From Streptomyces ruber (GTDB taxonomy: Bacteria > Actinomycetota > Actinomycetes > Streptomycetales > Streptomycetaceae): a DNA stretch of 64,000 nucleotides. Under the pieces are notes generated by a model, which worked only from the letters and a program-made list of their open reading frames with translations, had not been told where the DNA came from and did not search any database. Of the stretch, positions 26,380 to 33,208 are shown one piece after another. The stretch is from contig NZ_BMQK01000016.1 in NCBI RefSeq assembly GCF_014648075.1, forward strand, positions 62,001 through 126,000, read 5' to 3'. The position numbers were made by a program, and so were the translations under genes. How positions within the stretch are numbered: the first letter of the stretch is position 1; each line of letters begins with the position of its first letter.

Positions 26380-27210
26380 TCAGCCCACCGTCCCCAGGAA
26401 CCGCACGTGCGGCCGTCCGTCGGGATGGGTGACCGTCGCGCGCACCCGGTACACCTCGGCGATCAGTTCCTCGGTGAGGACCTCGCGCGGTGCGCCCCGG
26501 GCCACCACGCGGCCTTCGCGCAGCACCACCAGTTCGTCGCAGTACCCGGCCGCGAGGTTGAGGTCGTGCAGGGCGATCACGGTGGTGACGGACAGGTTCG
26601 TGACGAGGTGGAGCAGGTCGAGCTGGTGCTGGATGTCGAGGTGGTTGGTGGGCTCGTCCAGGAGGAGTTCGCGGGGTTCCTGGGCGAGGGCGCGGGCGAT
26701 CTGCACGCGCTGCCGTTCACCGCCGGACAGGGTGTGCCAGGACTGGCCGGCGCGGCCGGTGAGACCGGTGCGCTCCAGTGCCTCCCGGACGGCCTCCTCG
26801 TCCCGTGCGGAGGCGGGCGCCCACGCCCGGCGGTGCGGGATGCGGCCGAGCCGTACGACGTCGCGGACGGTCAGGTCCACCTGGGTGTCGGCCTGCTGCT
26901 CGACCACGGCGAGCCGGCGGGCGACGTCGCGGCGGCTCAGTCCGGCGAGCGGGTCGCCGTCGAGGGTCACGACGCCGGAGGCGGGCGCGAGCACCCCGGC
27001 GAGCAGCCGCAGGAGAGTGGACTTGCCGGAGCCGTTGGGACCCAGGAGGCCGACGGTGGAGCCGGGGGCCGGGGCCAGGCTGACGCCGTCGAGGACGAGG
27101 CGGCCGTCGGCGGAGCGGGAGACGCGCTCGGCGCGCAGCCCCTCGCCGGCGGGCGGCGGAGCGGCGCCTGTGTCCGGGGACTGCGGTGGCACCCGCAGGT
27201 CCGGGGTCAT
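26380..27210 (-). CDS. FecCD-type ABC importer, ATP-binding protein
   Basis: 276-residue ATPase of the siderophore/corrinoid (FecE/BtuD) group. Walker A GPNGSGKST lies near residue 55, the Q-loop around EQQADTQVDL (about 100), the signature LSGGERQRVQIARALAQ near 160, Walker B ELLLDEPTNHLD near 180 and the H-loop His in ALHDLNLAAGY near 212. ATG 27210 shares four bases with the permease stop (ATGA). It is the last gene of the riboswitch-led operon. Confidence 0.93.
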   Translation of the reverse strand: MTPDLRVPPQSPDTGAAPPPAGEGLRAERVSRSADGRLVLDGVSLAPAPGSTVGLLGPNGSGKSTLLRLLAGVLAPASGVVTLDGDPLAGLSRRDVARRLAVVEQQADTQVDLTVRDVVRLGRIPHRRAWAPASARDEEAVREALERTGLTGRAGQSWHTLSGGERQRVQIARALAQEPRELLLDEPTNHLDIQHQLDLLHLVTNLSVTTVIALHDLNLAAGYCDELVVLREGRVVARGAPREVLTEELIAEVYRVRATVTHPDGRPHVRFLGTVG

Positions 27211-28268
27211 CGCGTCCTCCTCGTGCGGTACAGCACCAGGACGAACGCGGGCACCCCGATCAGCGAGGTCACGACGCCGACCGGCACCTCCTGCGGATCG
27301 AGCACCGTACGGGCCAGGGTGTCGACCCACACCAGGAAGACGGCCCCGGCCAGCGCGGTGACGGGCAGCAGGCGCGCGTGGCCCGGGCCGGCCAGCGCGC
27401 GGGCGGCGTGCGGCAGCACGAGACCGACGAAGCCGATGGCGCCGGCGGCGGCGACCAGCGCCGCCGTCAGCAGGGCCGTCACGCACAGCAGGACGATCCG
27501 GGTGCGGGCGACGGACACGCCGAGGGCGGCGGCCGCGTCCTGCCCGAAGGCGAAGGCGTCGAGCGTACGGGCGTGGCCCAGGCAGACCACCAGGGCGAGG
27601 ACGAGCACGGACAGGCAGATCCACACGTCGGTCCAGCCCGCCCCGCCGAGCGAGCCGAGCAGCCAGAACAGCACCCCGCGCGTGGTCTCGGCGTCCCCCG
27701 AGGTCATGACGACGAAGGAGGTCAGCGCGGAGAACAACTGCATCGCGGCCACGCCGGACAGCACCACGCGGTCGGTGCTGCCGCCGAGCGTCTGGCTGAG
27801 CAGCAGCACCAGGCCGAACGAGAGCACCGCGCCCACGAAGGCGCCCGCCGACAGCGACACCGCGCCGCCGCCGACGCCGAGCACGACCACGACCACGGCG
27901 CCCGTGGACGCGCCGGAGGACACGCCCAGTACGAACGGGTCGGCGAGCGGGTTGCGCAGCAGCGACTGCATCACCGCCCCGCAGACGGCGAGCCCGGCCC
28001 CGCAGACGGCGGCCAGCAGGGTGCGCGGCAGCCGCAGCTCCCACACGATGCCGTCCCGGACGGGGCTCACGTCCGCGGTGCCCCACCCGAGGTGGGCCAT
28101 GACGACGGACCACACGTCGCCCACGCGGATGGCGGCCGGACCGATGGTGATCGCGACGGCGACCGACCCGCAGAGCAGGGCGAGCCCGGCCACCGCGAAC
28201 AGGACGCGGCGCGCCGGACGGGCGGCGCCCGCCCCGGACACGGTGGGCACGGTGGTGGGGGCGGTCAC
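27207..28268 (-). CDS. FecCD-type ABC importer, permease
   Basis: 353-residue permease of the FecCD/BtuC family with about ten membrane segments, beginning RVLFAVAGLALLCGSVAVAI. The family motif LRLPRTLLAAVCGAGLAV lies near residue 78, followed by NPLADPFVLGVSSGAS near 107. The GFVGLVLPHAAR loop contacting the ATPase is near 285. GTG at 28268 overlaps the stop of the binding-protein gene (GTGA). A homodimer would form the channel. Confidence 0.93.
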   Translation of the reverse strand: MTAPTTVPTVSGAGAARPARRVLFAVAGLALLCGSVAVAITIGPAAIRVGDVWSVVMAHLGWGTADVSPVRDGIVWELRLPRTLLAAVCGAGLAVCGAVMQSLLRNPLADPFVLGVSSGASTGAVVVVVLGVGGGAVSLSAGAFVGAVLSFGLVLLLSQTLGGSTDRVVLSGVAAMQLFSALTSFVVMTSGDAETTRGVLFWLLGSLGGAGWTDVWICLSVLVLALVVCLGHARTLDAFAFGQDAAAALGVSVARTRIVLLCVTALLTAALVAAAGAIGFVGLVLPHAARALAGPGHARLLPVTALAGAVFLVWVDTLARTVLDPQEVPVGVVTSLIGVPAFVLVLYRTRRTR

Positions 28269-29296
28269 CCGGCCAGCCCGTACTCGCGCAGCGCGGCGGC
28301 GATGCGCTCCACGCCCTCGACGGTACGGATGGTCGGGTTCAGGGCCTGCCCGCTGAGCAGCACGTACCGCTTGTTCCGCACGGCCGTCATGTTCTTGGTG
28401 GCCGCGTTGGACTCCAGGAACTCGATCTTCTTCTCGGCGGTCTCGGCGGTCTGCGACTTGCGGGTGAGGTCGCCGATGACGAGGACGTCGGGGTCGCGGT
28501 CGGCGACGGTCTCCCAGTTGATCTGGGGCCATTCCTCGTGGCTGTCGTCGAAGGAGTTCTTCGCGCCGAGGGCACGGGTCATGATGCCGGGTGAGCCGCA
28601 GCAGCCCGCCACGTAGGGCGACCCGGAGTTGGCGAACCAGTACATGAGGGTGACACCGGAGGCGTCGATGCCCTTCGTGGCCTCGCTCATGCGCTTCTCC
28701 AGGGAGGCGACGAGCTCCTCGCCGCGCTCCTCCTCGCCGAACACCTGGGCCAGGTCGCGCACCTCTCCGTACACGGCGTCCATGGTCAGCGGCTCCTCCC
28801 GCGACCCGTCGCCGTTGCCGTGGTTCTTCTTGCCGGAGCAGTCGAACGGGGAGACGTACGTGGGCACGCCGAGCTTCTCGAACTGCTCGCGGGTGGCGAC
28901 GCCGCCCTTGCCGAGCGTGGAGACGAACGAGGCGGCGACGAAGTCGGGGTCCTCGTCGAGGACGCGCTCGAAGGAGGGCGCGTTGTCGGCGAGCCGCTTC
29001 ACCTTCCGGTTCTCGTCCTCCAGCCCCTCCAGCACCGGGTCGGTCCAGGTCGCGGTGCCCACCATGCGGTCGGCGAGCCCGAGGGAGAGCATGATCTCCG
29101 TGGTGCCCTGGTTGAGGGACACGGCCCGCTCGGGGGGCGCGTCGACGCGGACGGTGTGCCCGCAGTTGGTGAGGGAGACCGCGGCGGTGTCCGCCGGATC
29201 GGCGGCTTCTCCCGATCCGCACGCGCTCAGGACGAGCGCCGCGAGAGCGAGCAGGGCGGCGGAACGTACAGCGCGTACGGGGCGTGCGAACGGCAC
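28265..29296 (-). CDS. ABC importer substrate-binding lipoprotein, corrinoid-type operon
   Basis: 343-residue lipoprotein. A short signal peptide ends at the lipobox LSAC (Cys about 25). The periplasmic-binding-protein fold of the BtuF/FhuD class follows (PERAVSLNQGTTEIMLSLGL near 55). Internal cysteines occur in DCSGKK and GCCGSP. GTG 29296 is chosen because it begins the signal peptide and follows AAGGATG. The cobalamin riboswitch upstream argues for a corrinoid ligand. A closely related actinobacterial family is annotated as a proposed F420-0 transporter, so the ligand is not certain. Confidence 0.85.
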   Translation of the reverse strand: MPFARPVRAVRSAALLALAALVLSACGSGEAADPADTAAVSLTNCGHTVRVDAPPERAVSLNQGTTEIMLSLGLADRMVGTATWTDPVLEGLEDENRKVKRLADNAPSFERVLDEDPDFVAASFVSTLGKGGVATREQFEKLGVPTYVSPFDCSGKKNHGNGDGSREEPLTMDAVYGEVRDLAQVFGEEERGEELVASLEKRMSEATKGIDASGVTLMYWFANSGSPYVAGCCGSPGIMTRALGAKNSFDDSHEEWPQINWETVADRDPDVLVIGDLTRKSQTAETAEKKIEFLESNAATKNMTAVRNKRYVLLSGQALNPTIRTVEGVERIAAALREYGLAG

Positions 29297-29337
29297 GGAG
29301 GTGCATCCTTGATCGTCGAGGGCTCGAACGCGGAGCC

Positions 29338-29372
29338 CGGTCGTACGGTGCTCCCCCGCCGTCGTACGACCG
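29338..29372 (-). promoter_or_regulatory. Expression-platform hairpin after the riboswitch
   Basis: Perfect 10-bp arms at 29338-29347 and 29363-29372 (CGGTCGTACG and its complement) with a 15-nt loop. It lies between the riboswitch aptamer and the start codon at 29296, on the transcribed minus strand. It could be the switching element, but no U-tract follows, so control by termination or by RBS access cannot be decided. Confidence 0.5.
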
Positions 29373-29377
29373 CGGGG

Positions 29378-29545
29378 GCCGCCAGCAGGTCTTCGGACTC
29401 GGGATCGTCCGGACGCGGCGCCTTCCCGGACCCGCTCGGGTCCAGTGGCCGATGCCCCGCCCGTCCCCCTCACCGCTGCGCGTCAGCTCCGGATTCGCAC
29501 CGGATTCCCTGACCCACGCACGTGGGTTCGACTGGCTCGGGAAAG
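29378..29545 (-). ncRNA. Cobalamin riboswitch
   Basis: On the minus strand the leader reads AGGGAATCCGGTGCGAATCC, then GCTGACGCGCAGCGGTGAG, the B12-box-like GCCACTGG, CGGGAAGGCGC, and GAGTCCGAAGACCTGCTGG. These blocks occur in the order and spacing of the cobalamin riboswitch family. It lies upstream of the binding-protein gene and should lower expression of the importer when adenosyl- or other cobalamins are plentiful. Confidence 0.93.
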
Positions 29546-29559
29546 CTATCACGACACGC

Positions 29560-30272
29560 TCAGGGCGAAGCGGAAGGCGCTGCGCGGTCCGCCCCGGGTC
29601 CGTCGCCGGCGCCGGCGGCCGTCGCCGCCTCCCGCAGCGCGTCCAGCAGTCCGCGCAGGTCGGGCCGGTCAAGGGCGGTCTTCCGTACGGCCGCCGAGAT
29701 CACGCGGACCGTACGGGATTGCGGACCGGGCGCACCACGACACCGGGATGACGGCTGCGCAGCCCCAGCTCCGGCATCAGGCCGACGCCGAGACCGGCCG
29801 CGACGAACCCCTGGGCGGTGGCGTGGTCCTCGCTCTGGATGACGAAGTCGGGGCTGAAGCCGGCCGCCGCACAGGAGTCGATCACCGGCTCCAGGCACGG
29901 TCCGGGCGGCTCGCTGCCGACCCACTGCTCACCGGAGAGCTCGTGCAGGTCGGCGCATCCCCGGGCGGCGAGCGGATGGCCGAGGGGCAGCACGGCGGCG
30001 TACGGGTCGTCGAGGAGGTGGACGAGCCGGAAGCCGTCACCGGCACGGCCGGGCGCCTGGACCACCACGGCCAGGTCGGCCCGGCCCCGCGCCACCTCCT
30101 CGAAGGGGTCCTCCGGATCGGTCAGCCGGAGATCGACACGGACGCCGGGATGCGCGGCGCGGAGCCGGGCCAGGGCGGGGGCCACCAGGGTGGACCCCAC
30201 GGTGGCGAAGTACCGGACCGACAGCCGGCCGGTGCGTCCGGCGCGCAGGTCGGCGAGCGCCTGGAGGCGATC
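29560..30272 (-). pseudogene. LysR-family regulator, N-terminus deleted and frameshifted
   Basis: Only the linker and effector-binding domain remain, starting around RLQALADLRAGRTGRLSVRY (base about 30272). The DNA-binding helix-turn-helix, normally about 80 residues, is gone. Near 29710 the frame breaks at a stop (29700-29702), while the next frame continues with TVRVISAAVRKTALDRP to a stop at 29560; losing one base explains this. Directly before it, on the other strand, stands the C-terminal fragment of an EamA transporter, so one deletion removed both 5' ends of a divergent pair. Confidence 0.8.
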
Positions 30273-30274
30273 GA

Positions 30275-30614
30275 CCCCGGCCCGGCGGTCGTGACCGCCG
30301 CCGTCGTCCTCGGCGTCTTCTGCACCGCGATCACGTTCCACCTCACCTACCGCATCATCAACGACGAGGGCGCCACGAACGCGGCCGTGGTCGGCTATCT
30401 GCTCCCGGTGGTCTCCGTCCTCCTCGGCGCGGTCGTCCTGGGCGAGGAGCTGAGCGTCCGGGTGGTGCTGGGCATGGCCGTGGTGGTCGCGGGTGTGGGG
30501 ATGACCCGGCGCGCCGGGACGAAGGCGTCGCCGGCGCCCGCGGACGCGGCCGACGGGGCCGCCGACGTCCCGGCCGCCGGCCGGGACGTGGTGACTCCGG
30601 AGAGGACGCGCTGA
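30275..30614 (+). pseudogene. EamA-family (DMT) transporter, only the C-terminal part
   Basis: About 113 codons remain, with three to four membrane segments: AAVVLGVFCTAITFHLTY, AAVVGYLLPVVSVLLGAVVLG and VVLGMAVVVAGVGM. These are the last helices of the second EamA repeat; the preceding six or seven helices are absent. There is no start codon or RBS at the junction, which lies within about 15 bp of the truncated LysR gene. The tail ends with an Ala/Pro-rich stretch at TGA 30612-30614. Confidence 0.8.
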
Positions 30615-30636
30615 ACCACGGGTGCTCCGGCCGACC

Positions 30637-30831
30637 TCAGCTGCCGGAACCCACCACCCCGCCGTCCGCCTGCTGCGGCTCCGCCGTCCTGCCCGGCACC
30701 AGGACGGCGAGGGTGCTGCGCGCTTCCCGCCGCAGGGTGCGGCGCCGGGCGAAGGTCGCGGTCAGCGCGAGGATCGAGACCGTGCCGGCGTAGAGCACCG
30801 CAGCAATCGTGGAAAAGAGCCCGATCGCCAT
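30637..30831 (-). CDS. Small membrane protein, unknown function
   Basis: 64 residues with one clear transmembrane helix at the N-terminus (AIGLFSTIAAVLYAGTVSIL) and a basic cytosolic segment FARRRTLRREARST. The ATG at 30831 is preceded by GAAGAAAGG. Codon third positions are mostly G/C, so it looks like a real gene. It resembles small streptomycete membrane proteins without a known role. Confidence 0.6.
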   Translation of the reverse strand: MAIGLFSTIAAVLYAGTVSILALTATFARRRTLRREARSTLAVLVPGRTAEPQQADGGVVGSGS

Positions 30832-31010
30832 CGGGCACGCACCTTTCTTCCCCCGTTCGGCCCGCCGGGCTCCAGGCCCGACGCGGGCGGTGATGCGTCT
30901 CCCCTCCACCATACGCACGCCGTCCACCCGGAAATAGCCCATGGCGCCCCCGCGTTCCGACCGAGAGGACCGACAGGCCTGACACGTGGCAGAACCGATG
31001 GAGGCACGGC

Positions 31011-31418
31011 ATGTACGGCGACGAAGCGACCGTCCGCAGGATCCTGACCGAGCGTGGTGACACCTGGGCCGTCGTCGGTCTCTCCTCGAACCGGCGGCGC
31101 GCGGCGTACGGGGTGGCGGCCGTCCTCCAGCGTTTCGGCAAGCGGGTCGTCCCCGTGCACCCGAAGGCCGAGACGGTGCACGGGGAGCAGGGGTACCCGT
31201 CCCTCGACGCCGTCCCGTTCGACGTCGACGTCGTGGACGTCTTCGTGAACAGCGCGCTCGCCGGCGCGGTCGCCGACGAAGCCGTGGCGAAGGGGGCGAA
31301 GGCGGTGTGGTTCCAGCTCGGTGTCGTCGACGAGGCGGCGTACGAGCGGACGCGTGCCGCGGGGCTGGACATGGTCATGGACCGCTGCCCGGCGATCGAG
31401 ATCCCGCGCCTGGGGTGA
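31011..31418 (+). CDS. CoA-binding domain protein (YccU type)
   Basis: 135-residue single CoA-binding Rossmann domain, the size of YccU-type proteins. It shows TWAVVGLSSNRRRAAYGVA (residues about 17-35), VVPVHPKAETVHG (about 45) and the C-terminal AKAVWFQLGVVDEAA with MDRCPAIEIPRL. These match the CoA_binding_2 pattern. The function is unknown. RBS GGAGG lies 9 bp before ATG 31011. Confidence 0.88.
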   Translation: MYGDEATVRRILTERGDTWAVVGLSSNRRRAAYGVAAVLQRFGKRVVPVHPKAETVHGEQGYPSLDAVPFDVDVVDVFVNSALAGAVADEAVAKGAKAVWFQLGVVDEAAYERTRAAGLDMVMDRCPAIEIPRLG

Positions 31419-31488
31419 GGGCGCCCGGCCGGTCACGGTTCCGGCGTCCCGCGGAAGCCGGGGGTCCGTACTGCGTGGGCGCGTCTCG

Positions 31489-32172
31489 TCAGGACGTGAT
31501 GCGGGGTGGCCGAGGTGTCGGACGGCCGTCCCCGAGGACCCATACCGTGACCGCGGTGCCCGTGGGGCAGCACGTGGCCTCCCGGGGCCGGTACCACAGT
31601 TCCCCGACCTCTGTCCGGCCGCGTTCCATCCGCACCTCGGACAGCAGTGTCGGACGCTGCCCGGGCGGTTGCTGTCGCGGCGTGATCGATTGCAGAACCG
31701 TGAGCCTGCCCCGGTCGCCGGCGAAGATCACCGAGCCGAATGCCAGCTGCCCGGCTGCGGTTCCTCCGCCGTTGTTGCACTCCACGCCGAGGGCGGCCTC
31801 AGGGCGGCGGTCCCCGCCGATGTCCCCATAGGTCGGTTCCGGCTCACGGGAGAGGTCGACCTGTCCCCAGGTGCGGGAGGTCGCCGTCGCCCGGTCGCCG
31901 TGGAAAGTGATCAGGCCGGGGATGTCGCAGAAGGTGCCGGGGACCCGGACGTCCCGCCAGTCCACCTTGCGCAGATCCCCGGGGGCCGGTCCCAGATCGA
32001 CGGCACCGGGCGAGGCGGAGGCGGGGCCGGCCGCGGTCGGCGGACCACCGGTGTCGGGGGCGGAGGTCGGCGTACGCGTGATCCGCGGGCCACTGCCGGG
32101 CGTACCTCAGGCCGGCAGGACGAGCGTCGGGCCCAGCAAGGCGGCACCGCACCAGCTCGACGTCCTTCGCAC
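31489..32172 (-). pseudogene. Lipoprotein gene with TGA at the lipobox cysteine
   Basis: From the GTG at 32172 the frame reads VRRTSSWCGAALLGPTLVLP-A, a lipoprotein signal peptide, then a TGA (32107-32109) exactly where the lipobox Cys is expected, then GTPGSGPRITRTPTSAP and an open frame to 31489. The body has a Pro/Thr/Ala-rich linker followed by a globular domain (RVPGTFCDIPGLITF, TYGDIGGDRRPEAAL, ECNNGGGTAAG). TGC or TGT to TGA is one base change. Translation might restart at the GTG at 31965, giving a 158-residue unexported protein. Confidence 0.7.
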
Positions 32173-32202
32173 GTCCGTCCGTTTCTCCCTTGCTCGCCCC
32201 GT

Positions 32203-32362
32203 TCAGGCGCACGGGGGCCCGTACGGTTCCTCGGGCAGGTACTCCCGCCACTGAGCCGGTGTCATCGCGGGTGATTCGGCGCACAGCCGCTGCGGGATGT
32301 CCATGATCGCGACGTCCCACAGCTGGACCGCCTGTGCCGTCGCAGCGGCCAGGGTGCGCCCG
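32203..32362 (-). pseudogene. C-terminal remnant of a WD40-repeat protein
   Basis: On the minus strand the frame ends GRTLAAATAQAVQLWDVAIM, then DIPQRLCAESPAMTPAQW and a Pro/Cys-rich end with TGA at 32203-32205. The first part is the second half of a WD40 blade (GRTLA..., LWD). The tail matches the C-terminal cap seen after WD40 domains in large actinobacterial NTPase/WD40 proteins. Only about 50 residues remain; it is joined upstream to a NUDIX fragment. Confidence 0.65.
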
Positions 32363-32594
32363 CGCCGGTCAGGTAGTGGAACTGCTCGATCACGACGACC
32401 GCCCCGTCGACCAGGGCAGCCACGCGCACCAGATCCGGTACGTCCACCCAGTCGTAGTGATCCGCCCGGCCGTCCGGACGGGTGACGACATCGCGCCGTA
32501 CGACAAGCCGAGGCGTCGCACAGAGCGATCGACGGGCATGACGTGTCCAGGGCCCACGACGGTCCACGTCTTCACGTTGGACCGCTTCACGCAC
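32363..32594 (-). pseudogene. N-terminal fragment of a NUDIX hydrolase
   Basis: The frame contains RLVVRRDVVTRPDGRADHYD and WVDVPDLVRVAALVDGAVVV, then IEQFHYLTG, the N-terminal strands of ADP-ribose-pyrophosphatase-type NUDIX proteins. The catalytic NUDIX box (GX5EX7REUXEEXGU), expected next, is missing. At about 32363-32370 the sequence passes into a WD40 remnant in another frame. The enzyme must be dead. Start ATG at 32594 is uncertain. Confidence 0.6.
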
Positions 32595-32620
32595 GTCGGG
32601 AGGAGCGGCTCGGCGCCGCG

Positions 32621-32652
32621 CTTGACCTCAAGTCAGGTCGAGTTCCTACGGT
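32621..32652 (+). promoter_or_regulatory. MerR-type promoter with 19-bp spacer
   Basis: -35 TTGACC (32622-32627) and -10 TACGGT (32647-32652) are 19 bp apart, longer than the usual 17. The inverted repeat CTTGACCT (32621-32628) and AGGTCGAG (32635-32642), with one mismatch, lies between. This arrangement is the hallmark of promoters untwisted by MerR-family activators. It drives the MarR-like gene at 32717. No MerR gene is nearby. Confidence 0.6.
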
Positions 32653-32716
32653 CGTCCCGTCGCACCGGATCGGACCGTCCGCGGAGCATCCGCGGACCCT
32701 CGTGGAGAGGCCTGCC

Positions 32717-33175
32717 ATGAAGTACTCGCACAGCGACGCCGAACTGCTCCAGCAGCCCATCGGCTACTGGAGCTGGGCGGCCCACAAGGCCGTCGTCACC
32801 CGCACCCGGGCCGCCCTCGCCGGGATCGGCCTCACCCAGCCGCAGTGGTGGGTGCTGGCGCAGGTCTCCGGCGCCGACACCGCGAAGAGCCGTGACGAGG
32901 TGTCCCGGCTCCTCCGTGACTACCTCGACACAGGTGCGGAGACGCTGGAGTCGGAGATCGACGGGGCCGTCGTCCAGGGCTGGATCACCGAGGACTCCGC
33001 GGGGCGCCTAAGCCTCACGGCCGAGGGCGGGGCGCTGCACGCCAAGGCCGCGGCCCTCCAGCGCGAGCTGTGGGAGGAACGGCACGCGGGCATCTCCGAC
33101 GAGGAGTACCTGACGTGCCTCAAGGTGCTGCAGCGCTTCATCCACAACACGGGCGGGCGCGCCTGGCACCACTAG
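32717..33175 (+). CDS. MarR-like winged-helix transcriptional regulator
   Basis: 152-residue protein. The N-terminal helix pair QPIGYWSWAAHKAVVTRTR resembles the dimerisation helices of MarR proteins; the wHTH region covers about 38-105 (QPQWWVLAQVS; DSAGRLSLTAEG as the wing). The middle differs from classical MarR, so the assignment is to the superfamily. The ATG at 32717 follows GGAGAGG. A MerR-type promoter lies 65 bp upstream. Targets unknown. Confidence 0.75.
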   Translation: MKYSHSDAELLQQPIGYWSWAAHKAVVTRTRAALAGIGLTQPQWWVLAQVSGADTAKSRDEVSRLLRDYLDTGAETLESEIDGAVVQGWITEDSAGRLSLTAEGGALHAKAAALQRELWEERHAGISDEEYLTCLKVLQRFIHNTGGRAWHH

Positions 33176-33208
33176 GGAACAGCCCCGCGGCGCCGGCCGG
33201 ACAGTTCC

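Noticed and set aside
29320..29560. tRNA-like GGTTCGA/GTTCGAGCC sequences near the riboswitch
   Set aside because: No cloverleaf can be drawn around them; they lie in or beside the riboswitch leader.
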